From: Bacteroidales bacterium
GTDB lineage: Bacteria; Bacteroidota; Bacteroidia; Bacteroidales; P3
Direction of reading: 5' to 3'
DNA length: 44,378 nt
Assembly (NCBI GenBank): GCA_017443265.1
Contig: JAFSOU010000039.1
Span: 1 to 44,378, forward strand
Shown: positions 6,473 to 13,747 of the stretch, one piece after another
Position numbering within the stretch: the stretch's first letter is position 1
How the letters are laid out: every line of letters starts with the position of its first letter
Made by a program: the position numbers and the translations under genes
The notes under the pieces: generated by a model
Database searches by the model: none
What the model saw: only the letters and a program-made list of their open reading frames with translations
What the model was told of the DNA's origin: nothing

Positions 6473-7174
6473 TCAATCCTTTATCTTGGTGAAAGTTGCC
6501 TTTACTACAGTGTCGAGGATTTTACCGTCGTCGATGTTGCCGATACCGTAATTAATCTTCACATATCCTTTTTTGCCTCCCTTTTCCACTATCTCGTTAC
6601 CGGAGCAGCGGAACCATTCGGCGGTTTCGAGTCTGTCGCTTTTCACAAGATAGCGCCATTGTTTCTTGTACCAAGTAAACACCCTATAGGTGCGCCACTG
6701 CGACGACACTCCCGTGTTTAGGTACCCCCACTCGTCGATGCCGTTGCCATCCAAATCGCCCTCGAACACAAGCTTGGGTTTGCGATGTGCGGCGGCATGG
6801 AGTTTTACCTCGGGTATGGTCTTACGCGACGAAACGGCGTAGTATTCCACGTTGGATGTGGTGTCGTCGGTCTTCACTTCACGTGATTCTACATGCAGGG
6901 TGTCGATGCCCCGACCGGTAAACTTACCCCAGATGGTGTCGCGCTCGTCGTGCCCCGCAACGGAGTTGAGGCATTGCGGCAGGTAATCGGCCAAAAACGA
7001 CATCCCCAACGAGTCGAGGCTCATATCTTCGGGTACCTCGCTGCCCTGTATATATAATATATCGCCGGGAGCGGACGACTGTTGTTCCGTTTTGTTGCAA
7101 GAAATTGTGAGCATCGCAACAGTTGTAAACATAACAACTGCAATCGTTTTGAATATCAACACTAGTTTTTTCAT
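6473..7174 (-). CDS. Lipoprotein, function unknown
   Basis: A 233-aa lipoprotein with the lipobox LTISC (Cys26) after a hydrophobic signal. In the middle, FEGDLDGNGIDEWGYLNTG is a DxDxNxxDE calcium-loop-like motif of the kind found in FG-GAP/EF-hand-like repeats. The rest shows no enzyme motif. The gene starts 37 nt after the stop of the large secreted protein at 7212-9488, so it is probably the third member of that transcription unit. The second copy of the module (27588-30846) lacks an equivalent third gene. Confidence 0.75.
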   Translation of the reverse strand: MKKLVLIFKTIAVVMFTTVAMLTISCNKTEQQSSAPGDILYIQGSEVPEDMSLDSLGMSFLADYLPQCLNSVAGHDERDTIWGKFTGRGIDTLHVESREVKTDDTTSNVEYYAVSSRKTIPEVKLHAAAHRKPKLVFEGDLDGNGIDEWGYLNTGVSSQWRTYRVFTWYKKQWRYLVKSDRLETAEWFRCSGNEIVEKGGKKGYVKINYGIGNIDDGKILDTVVKATFTKIKD

Positions 7175-7211
7175 TTCTATAAGTTATTTCACAAAAGCTT
7201 GATATGATTGT

Positions 7212-9488
7212 CTATCTGTGGTCCTGCTCAGTGTCGCAGAAAGTGAGATAGATGTAGTCCTCGGAAAGAGTGGTTTTGTTGTGGCTGCACCATTGTTTGA
7301 CAAGTGCATTGACGCAGAGGCGGTAGTAACGGTCGCGTTTTTTGTCGGTGATGTCCCAATGGTCCCAGTCGTAGTACTTGTAGCTGAAAATGGCTTCCGC
7401 CTCGGGCCACAGGAGGACGTATTTAAGAAGGAAAGCCTTGTCGGTGAGTGTACGGTCGGATGAGGATGAGATGATTTTGTCGGCCAACTCGCGAACTTGC
7501 GTGTGGGTGGTCTTCATATTTGCCTCATAATACAAGTCGGGAAGCGTGTTCACAACACCGTAACAATACTGGGTGAGCGGCCATCCCTGAGACTGAGTCA
7601 TCTGGTACATGGCCACTGCGTAGGCATAGCGTGCATTGTCGCGCAATGTTGGGTCGGAACTATTGGAGTAATCCTGCAGTTGTTTCATTATCCGACAGAA
7701 ATTGAGCTTAGTAGGTTCTTCGGCGTATAGCTCGGCGGGCAAAATGGGCAGGTCGTAGCGTCCCTGCCTGTAGTTGGTAATCCACTCCTCGCGGAACGGG
7801 TTGTGTTGGGGCAGGTATCCGGCAATGTTCTGCGACATAAGGAATTTCGCCGGCACTTTGGTTAGATATGCGATAGCCGAATCCCACTGCGCCATGCGAA
7901 GGTATTTGGTACCCAGCAGCTCGTTGCAGAAATCGAGGTCCTTGTATCCGTTGGAAAGAAGGAACTTGTCCATGTCGCTCTTGCCTTTGGTGTTGATGAA
8001 GGCCATGTACTTTTTTAATGTCTCGGGACGTGCGGTGTCGGCATAAACGAAAAAGCGCGTGCTGTAGTCGGTGCGGGAGCCCTCGTGGTAGAAAAACTGT
8101 CCGCTGGCGGGGTCGTGGAAAGCTCCCCAAGCAACGGGGTCGGCATCTTTTGGAAGGGGTTTGATTTCGACTTGATGAGTGTTTCCCGTGGCTTCGGCGA
8201 ACATATTTAGATAGGCCAGGCATCGCTCAGGCTGACCGAGTTTTTCGAAATGCGACACAATCTCGACCAAGACAACACGTTTGAACACTTTCATCCGGAA
8301 CTGGGCTAGTCCCTCGAAATTTTCGAAACACATATAATGCTCTACACAGTAGTATTTGTCGGACTTCACCTTGGAAACGAGCCATTTCAGGTCGGGGAGA
8401 AGGGCTTTCTCGTAGGCTTTGCCGGTGGTGTTGTCGGCGGCGAGGAACACCGTACGCATCAGGCGGACGTTCTCTTTCACGGCATCGGTGCCTTTCATCT
8501 TGGAGGCTTCGTTTATCAGTTTTAGGGCTATACTCTTATTGCCACCGATATATTCCATTGCGGCCTGCGCCGATTTCCAAAGGGCGGGATTGTTGGTTTT
8601 GCCGTCGGCAAGGACCTCGTTGGCAAGAGCGTCGAACTCGTTCTTTTTCTTCATAGTAGTCACCTGATCGGCCATTCCTAAGTCTCTGGCATTACATTTG
8701 TCGAAATAGGCATTGACAATCTGCTGAACGATAAATTCCAGACTCGGGCAGTTGGGCTGGTTACGGTACACCTGCCTCAGCACGTCGATGTCGTAGTGGA
8801 GCCATTTCTCGAAATAGCCTATCTCGGCGAAAGCCACAGAGGCCTCGGCTTCGCGGTCGGTGTAGTACAACGCCCCGGCATAGTAGCTCTTGCACTGCGT
8901 ACGCAACGAACTTTCGGGTATGGCGGAGCCGTATTTCTCCCACACGTCGATACAAAGCTTGAAACTTGCAGTATGGAACGCCCTGCGTATCAGCTGAAAA
9001 GCGAAACGGTCGCGGAGACCCTTGTCGTTGCATTGGGATACAGTGTTGATATTCAATTTGTTGGAAACAAAGGAACTCGACTCTGTGTGCGTTTCCTTGC
9101 TGGTGGGGTAGTACCATTCCGACGTGTTCCAGCTATAGTTGTCGGGGGCATTCACAATGCTCCAGTATTTCAAAGCCAGAGTGTCGTTCTTTTCGATAAG
9201 GTATCCGAAAAACTTGTATCGCGACGACGGCAGCTGTCCGGAATAGATGGCCTCCTCCACATCCTTGGCAGAGACTTTCTTGTTGACGTATTTGTACCAA
9301 AAATCGATGTTCTCGGCACGGAATTCCTTGTCGGTACGGGCTTTCCACTCGGTATATTTTTCTTCGGGATAGCCCAGATAAAAGATATAATGCTCGTTGG
9401 GGTCCATGCGGAAAAAACCGCCGCAAGCCATAACACGACAAGCTGAAAACAGCAGTATCATACTAACGGTAAAAATCGGCAATCTCAT
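7212..9488 (-). CDS. Large secreted helical protein, module copy 1 (gene B)
   Basis: About 758 residues. I start at MRLPIFTVSMILLFSAC because it gives a proper signal peptide and because its paralogue at 28549 begins at the equivalent position. The signal ends in VMACGG, which could be a type I cleavage or a poor lipobox (Met at -2). The mature N-terminus FRMDPNEHYIFYLGYPEEKY is shared with the paralogue. Later shared blocks include SALRTQCKSYYAGA (here SSLRTQCKSYYAGA) and a C-terminal repeat-helix region, suggesting an alpha-solenoid/TPR-like scaffold. No catalytic motif is seen. It overlaps the upstream gene by 26 nt, exactly as in copy 2. Function unknown; a periplasmic or surface partner of the putative glycosidase-like lipoprotein is inferred. 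Confidence 0.78.
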   Translation of the reverse strand: MRLPIFTVSMILLFSACRVMACGGFFRMDPNEHYIFYLGYPEEKYTEWKARTDKEFRAENIDFWYKYVNKKVSAKDVEEAIYSGQLPSSRYKFFGYLIEKNDTLALKYWSIVNAPDNYSWNTSEWYYPTSKETHTESSSFVSNKLNINTVSQCNDKGLRDRFAFQLIRRAFHTASFKLCIDVWEKYGSAIPESSLRTQCKSYYAGALYYTDREAEASVAFAEIGYFEKWLHYDIDVLRQVYRNQPNCPSLEFIVQQIVNAYFDKCNARDLGMADQVTTMKKKNEFDALANEVLADGKTNNPALWKSAQAAMEYIGGNKSIALKLINEASKMKGTDAVKENVRLMRTVFLAADNTTGKAYEKALLPDLKWLVSKVKSDKYYCVEHYMCFENFEGLAQFRMKVFKRVVLVEIVSHFEKLGQPERCLAYLNMFAEATGNTHQVEIKPLPKDADPVAWGAFHDPASGQFFYHEGSRTDYSTRFFVYADTARPETLKKYMAFINTKGKSDMDKFLLSNGYKDLDFCNELLGTKYLRMAQWDSAIAYLTKVPAKFLMSQNIAGYLPQHNPFREEWITNYRQGRYDLPILPAELYAEEPTKLNFCRIMKQLQDYSNSSDPTLRDNARYAYAVAMYQMTQSQGWPLTQYCYGVVNTLPDLYYEANMKTTHTQVRELADKIISSSSDRTLTDKAFLLKYVLLWPEAEAIFSYKYYDWDHWDITDKKRDRYYRLCVNALVKQWCSHNKTTLSEDYIYLTFCDTEQDHR

Positions 9489-10476
9489 CTTTTGAATATT
9501 TTTTAATTTGTTGCGAATCAAGGTGGTAAAGAATAATATTGGAGTTATGCCCACGGTTTTTCCGCAGCATTTCCTTCACTTCCAAAATAGTTGAGGCAGC
9601 CACACTCTCGCACCTTATATATATATCCGGCTCGCCTTCCTGCTTGCGCAGATAAGTGTTGTTGCCCAATGGCTTAAAAGTGTTTGTGTCGGAAAAATCG
9701 TACTGTCCGTTGTCAAGCCGAAGGAAATTTTTGTGTCTGTCGAACTCCACATTCCACGAATAAACGGGCAGTGCGAACGAAAGTGGCAGGTCGTAGCTTT
9801 TCAGGTATTTCATATAAGGTTCCACGTCATCCCGGTCGAGTATGGAGTTTTTTGTACGGAAATCCCTGAAATTGCCCGTGTTGTAGCACATCAGCACCCC
9901 CTCGTCGACAGGCGGCGGCGGTTGTTGCAGCTGGTGCAGACGTATGGTGGAAGAGATGCGGATTTCCTCGAAATAATATACAAGGCTGACACGTATTTCC
10001 TCAAGAAAGGCGAAAAAGCTGTCGCGTGTTGTGCCTGTCCAGTCGCAGTCGAACTGCACCTCGTTGGGCGCGATGTGGTATGAGTCGCACATAGCGTACA
10101 GGCGGCGGGCTAACAATTTGGCAAAATCGCGGTAATGCACTATGGCCTGCGGAGTGATGAACACCGTGGGGACTATCTCAACGCCCTGAGGAAAAGTGTC
10201 GGCAAAATCGATGGTTGCCACCGGGACACATTTCTCCACCGACATCGTGTCAGGATTCAAATCTACATCAAAAAAACGGACATACATTTTATTTACGCCA
10301 TTCTCGGAAAGGAAAGCACGTTCAGCAGAGTCGAGTTTGAAAGTGGTACGCCAGTAATAAACACCGTTGAACGGCTCTATACCGCTGTCGGGACTGCCGC
10401 CGCAACTTGTAGCCACAATGGCACCGAACAGCATAAACAACGTTGCCACAGTTTTTTTCAGTGTTTTTACAAGCAT
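9463..10476 (-). CDS. TIM-barrel-like lipoprotein, module copy 1 (gene A)
   Basis: A 337-aa lipoprotein with the lipobox VATSC followed by GGS. Shared features with the paralogue at 27588 are YYWR near the mature N-terminus, the strand MYVRFFDVD, ARRLYAMCDSY, EVQFDCDWTGTTRDSFFAFL, the strand ISSTIRLHQLQQ and PPPVDEGVLMCYNTG. Alternating strands and helices with acidic residues at strand ends (FDCDW, VDEGVLMCYN) resemble a TIM-barrel glycoside-hydrolase-like fold, possibly related to the DUF3142 family; this is inference. A -7 box sits upstream at 10500-10507. Gene B follows with a 26-nt overlap. Confidence 0.78.
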   Translation of the reverse strand: MLVKTLKKTVATLFMLFGAIVATSCGGSPDSGIEPFNGVYYWRTTFKLDSAERAFLSENGVNKMYVRFFDVDLNPDTMSVEKCVPVATIDFADTFPQGVEIVPTVFITPQAIVHYRDFAKLLARRLYAMCDSYHIAPNEVQFDCDWTGTTRDSFFAFLEEIRVSLVYYFEEIRISSTIRLHQLQQPPPPVDEGVLMCYNTGNFRDFRTKNSILDRDDVEPYMKYLKSYDLPLSFALPVYSWNVEFDRHKNFLRLDNGQYDFSDTNTFKPLGNNTYLRKQEGEPDIYIRCESVAASTILEVKEMLRKNRGHNSNIILYHLDSQQIKKYSKDEIADFYR

Positions 10477-10499
10477 TTTCTACCTTATTTAGACTGTTG

Positions 10500-10507
10500 C
10501 AAATTTA
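10500..10507 (-). promoter_or_regulatory. -7 box for the lipoprotein module copy 1
   Basis: TAAATTTG on the minus strand, 24 nt upstream of the gene start at 10476, matching TAnnTTTG. Upstream of it I see no counterpart of the phased repeats found before module copy 2. Confidence 0.6.
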
Positions 10508-10568
10508 CACAAAAAAAACGAATTCGACAAAAGATATTAAATATCCGTTTCTCGCAACGATATCATCT

Positions 10569-10826
10569 CTAAAAATCGGCAATCCACCGCTCTATTTGTT
10601 CGGCCTTGGCACTGAGGTCGGCAATGCGGCCGTCGAGAAAATCCTCGCTGTACTTGGTGTCGCAAAAGCCGTTGCCGCGGGCCATATAGGCGTCGCTGTC
10701 CAAATCGCTCTCCACCTCCTGATAGTTGGCAATGAGCTGTTGTATTTCTACAAGTCTGTCTTTCAAGTCATCCAAACTGGCTTGGAAAGGGAGCGTTTCG
10801 CCGGCAAAGCAGAAAGTCTTTTTCAT
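10569..10826 (-). CDS. Small coiled-coil protein
   Basis: 85 residues, no signal peptide. Two amphipathic helices (LDDLKDRLVEIQQLIANYQE and GRIADLSAKAEQIERWI) flank a short loop with GNGFCDTKYSEDFLD. The helix-loop-helix layout resembles DUF4298-type proteins such as the one at 25688-25966, but sequence similarity is weak. It begins 6 nt after the stop of the PorE-like gene, so the two are probably co-transcribed. Function unknown. Confidence 0.6.
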   Translation of the reverse strand: MKKTFCFAGETLPFQASLDDLKDRLVEIQQLIANYQEVESDLDSDAYMARGNGFCDTKYSEDFLDGRIADLSAKAEQIERWIADF

Positions 10827-10832
10827 CGGTTG

Positions 10833-12752
10833 TTATTTGATTATCTCGAACATAGTGCGACGGTTGTTGGCACGGCCCTGCTCGGTGTCGTTGGTGTCGA
10901 TGGGACGTGTTTTGCCGTAGCCCACCGAACGCACACGCTGACGGTCTATACCTTTGTCGAACAAGTAGTTGGCCACAGCATTGGCACGGTCCTCGGAGAG
11001 TTTCTGGTTCATGGCATCGGAACCCACATTGTCGGTATGGCCGCTTATTTCGATGCGTATGTCGGGATTTTTCACCATAAACTGCACCAGCTTGTTAAGT
11101 TCGGCCACCGACTCGTTTTTCAGCTCGGCGCTGCCTGTTTCGAAGAAAATATTTTTCAGCACTATGCTCTCGCCAATTTCGATGGGTTTCATAAAGATGT
11201 TCACCAAAAAAGGCTTGTCGGGGGTGCCGTTCTGCAGCTCGATGTTTTCGGAGTAGAAAAGGTATTTGTCGCACGAGATGTTGATGGCGTAGTTGCGGTT
11301 CACCGGCAGGCTAATCAGAAAACTACCGTTAACGGGGTCGGAGCTTGTGGTGGCAATCTCCTTGCCGTCGGCCACGTCTATCACACGCACTGTGGCTGCG
11401 AGCTTGGCGTTGGTTTTCTGGTCGCACACTATGCCTTTCATATAGGTAACTGCCAATGGCTGAGCCTCTTTGTACAGTTCAAACTGATAAAGGTCGAGGC
11501 CGCCGAGCCCTCCTGCCCTGTCCGACGAGAATATTGCCGTGGTTCCCGAAGGGCTCACTATCATACTTGCGTCGTCGTCCTTGGTGTTGATGGGGTAACC
11601 GAGGTTTTTTGGTTTGCTCCAAGTGTTCTCGTCTATTTTACGGGAGTAATAGATGTCGAAACCGCCCATCCCTTTATGGCCGTTGGAGGCGAAGTAAAGT
11701 GTCTGGTCGTCGTAGTGGATGAAAGGGCATTTCTCGTCGCCGGGGGTGTTGATGCTGTCGCCGAGGTTGATGGGCTCCGACCAGCGTCCGTTGCGGAACA
11801 CGGTTTTCCAGATGTCGTTGCCGCCTTTTCCGCCACGGCGGTTCGAGGCAAAATACAGTGTCTTTCCATCGATGGAGAAGGAAGGCTGTGTCTCCCAACC
11901 GCCTGTGTTTACAGGATTTCCGAGGTTGCGCGGTGCCGACCATTTGTCGCCTTTGAGCGTGCACAGGTAGAGGTCGCAGCTGCCCTGCCCGCCTTTGCGG
12001 TCGCAAGCGGTGAAAAACATCACGTGTCCGTCCTGCGACACACACTCGGCGCCCTCGTTGCCGTCGCTGTTGAGCGGTGCGGGCATACGTTCGGCGGCAG
12101 TCCACTTGCCGTCTTCTTTGATGGCTACAAAAAGGTCTTCCTCGTTGGTTGCGGGCTGAGCTTCGCGCGACGGCACCTTGCGGGTGAACACAAGGGTCTG
12201 CTCGTCGGCGGTGAGCGACGGCAGGTATTCGTCGTAGCGGCTGTTCACGGCAGCGCCCATATTCTTGGGGTCGAAGGGCACCGGGTGGGCGTAGGCCCAA
12301 CGGCGGAAGGCTATCTCCTCAAGGTTGAAAGTGGCAAGACCTATGTTCTTTTTGTCCTTTTTCTCGTAAGAGAGGAATTTGCGGTAGCTGGCCTCGGCTT
12401 TGTCGTTCTCCCCGGCTTCTTTGTAAATGTCGCCGATGCGGAGCCACACAATAGGGTAATAGCTCTCGTTTATCAGGGTGGCTTTCTCGTAGTTCTGAAG
12501 GGCTTGTACGGTGTCCTTGGAGTCGAAATAGAAATCGCCCAGTGTCAGCGGCACTTCGATAAAGTTGGGGTCTATTGTCAGCACTTTCTCCAACTCCAGT
12601 ATCCCTTGCTTGAACTTGCCGCTGTACAGCACATTCATAGCTTTCTCGAACTGGTTTATGGCTTTTTTGTTTTTGGAGTAATAACTGTTCTGGGCAATTC
12701 CAGACATTGCGACGCACATAGCTATCGCAAAAAACAAGAGGCATTTTTTCAT
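10833..12752 (-). CDS. PorE-like TPR/beta-propeller/OmpA periplasmic protein
   Basis: 639 residues: signal peptide (to GIAQ, ~21), TPR region (~30-150, with LEKVLTIDPNFIEVPLTLGD), WD40/PD40-type propeller blades (~165-400; repeats such as GKTLYFASNRRGGKGGNDIW and QTLYFASNGHKGMGGFDIYY), a carboxypeptidase-regulatory-like beta domain (~420-510) and a C-terminal OmpA-family peptidoglycan-binding domain (~530-639, ISGHTDNVGSDAMNQKLSED, RANNRRTMFEI). This order is that of PorE, the T9SS component linking the secretion machinery to peptidoglycan in Porphyromonas. Known PorE is a lipoprotein, whereas I see no lipobox here. Other propeller/OmpA proteins share this architecture, so orthology needs testing. 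It follows an alpha/beta hydrolase gene by 34 nt. Confidence 0.8.
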   Translation of the reverse strand: MKKCLLFFAIAMCVAMSGIAQNSYYSKNKKAINQFEKAMNVLYSGKFKQGILELEKVLTIDPNFIEVPLTLGDFYFDSKDTVQALQNYEKATLINESYYPIVWLRIGDIYKEAGENDKAEASYRKFLSYEKKDKKNIGLATFNLEEIAFRRWAYAHPVPFDPKNMGAAVNSRYDEYLPSLTADEQTLVFTRKVPSREAQPATNEEDLFVAIKEDGKWTAAERMPAPLNSDGNEGAECVSQDGHVMFFTACDRKGGQGSCDLYLCTLKGDKWSAPRNLGNPVNTGGWETQPSFSIDGKTLYFASNRRGGKGGNDIWKTVFRNGRWSEPINLGDSINTPGDEKCPFIHYDDQTLYFASNGHKGMGGFDIYYSRKIDENTWSKPKNLGYPINTKDDDASMIVSPSGTTAIFSSDRAGGLGGLDLYQFELYKEAQPLAVTYMKGIVCDQKTNAKLAATVRVIDVADGKEIATTSSDPVNGSFLISLPVNRNYAINISCDKYLFYSENIELQNGTPDKPFLVNIFMKPIEIGESIVLKNIFFETGSAELKNESVAELNKLVQFMVKNPDIRIEISGHTDNVGSDAMNQKLSEDRANAVANYLFDKGIDRQRVRSVGYGKTRPIDTNDTEQGRANNRRTMFEIIK

Positions 12753-12786
12753 AAAAAGACAGTTTTTTGTGGGTGAGTGTCCGCTT

Positions 12787-13590
12787 TTACAGATAGCAGT
12801 TGTACACGAAGTTCTTTATGCGAGGTTTCACAAAGTCGCGTTCTTCGATAAAGGCCAGATGCCCCACTTTGTCGAGGAGCATTATTTCGGAATATGAGGG
12901 CAGTGTGGCCTGGGCCATTGCCAGTTCCACAGGGATACGCGGGTCGTTTTTGCCGTAGATGAAAAGCACCGGCATGTCGGCATTTTCCAGCACCGATAGC
13001 CTGTCGGGGCGGTCGGCCATACCGCGTTGGGCTGCCTCTATGCTTTCGAGGGTTGTCTCGATGGATATGTCGCCAACCTCCTTAATCTCGCTGTGCAGTG
13101 TGGCGCGTTTGCTTTCGTCGAACAGAGCTGTAACGAAATTGAGGATAAAACCGGGACGGTTGATCTTGGCCAAATCGATTGTTTCAAGCCTGTTTTTTAC
13201 CACTTCGTTGCTGTCGGCCATGGCGTGGGAGTGCACAAGCCCGAACCCGCGCAGCATATATGGGTATTTCTCGGCGAAAGCAAGAGTTACGTATCCGCCC
13301 ATCGAATGTCCGAGCATAACGCACTGCTCCACTTTGGCAGTGTCGAGGACGGCTTTCACAGCCTCGGCCATAAAGTCCATGGTATGCACCGGACCGTAGG
13401 TGTCCGACCTGCCGTGTCCGGGCAAATCGATGGCTATAACACGCATATCACGCATATAGGAATAGGTGTAGGTGGCCCAAATCTCCAGACTGTTCATAAA
13501 ACCGTGAAGCAGCACCAACACTTTGTCGCCCTGCCCCTCGTCCTGATAATGAATCTGTTTGCCGTTGAACGTTATGCTTTTATATATCAT
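12787..13590 (-). CDS. Alpha/beta hydrolase
   Basis: A 267-aa cytosolic alpha/beta-hydrolase-fold enzyme. The oxyanion HGF motif is at residues 29-31 (VLLHGFMNS). The nucleophile elbow is GHSMGGY with Ser96. FIYGKNDPRIP gives the acid-containing strand, and DKVGHLAFIEE carries the catalytic His. Length and order match carboxylesterase/acyl-hydrolase members such as MenH- or BioH-like proteins, but the substrate cannot be read from the sequence. It is the first gene after its own promoter at 13612-13619 and is followed by the PorE-like gene, so it may be part of that operon. Confidence 0.9.
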   Translation of the reverse strand: MIYKSITFNGKQIHYQDEGQGDKVLVLLHGFMNSLEIWATYTYSYMRDMRVIAIDLPGHGRSDTYGPVHTMDFMAEAVKAVLDTAKVEQCVMLGHSMGGYVTLAFAEKYPYMLRGFGLVHSHAMADSNEVVKNRLETIDLAKINRPGFILNFVTALFDESKRATLHSEIKEVGDISIETTLESIEAAQRGMADRPDRLSVLENADMPVLFIYGKNDPRIPVELAMAQATLPSYSEIMLLDKVGHLAFIEERDFVKPRIKNFVYNCYL

Positions 13591-13611
13591 ATCTACGTAT
13601 ATTTCTGATTA

Positions 13612-13619
13612 CAAATATA
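13612..13619 (-). promoter_or_regulatory. -7 box for hydrolase/PorE-like operon
   Basis: TATATTTG on the minus strand, 22 nt from the hydrolase start at 13590. The rest of 13620-13747 is A+T-rich and shows no gene. Confidence 0.6.
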
Positions 13620-13747
13620 TTACTTGAACAAAAACAATCCAAGTGCCAGTTTTTGACATTGGCAAAAATACATTAAATAATAGTAGGAAAAACGGAATTT
13701 GCAAAAAGAAATTCCCAACACATTGTTAATAAATAAGATAGCGTGTG

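Noticed and set aside
10443..12776. 777-codon open frame on the plus strand opposite the PorE-like gene
   Set aside because: It is the antisense shadow of a well-supported gene with recognisable domains. The antisense product shows no domain, and long antisense frames are expected from the biased codon use here.
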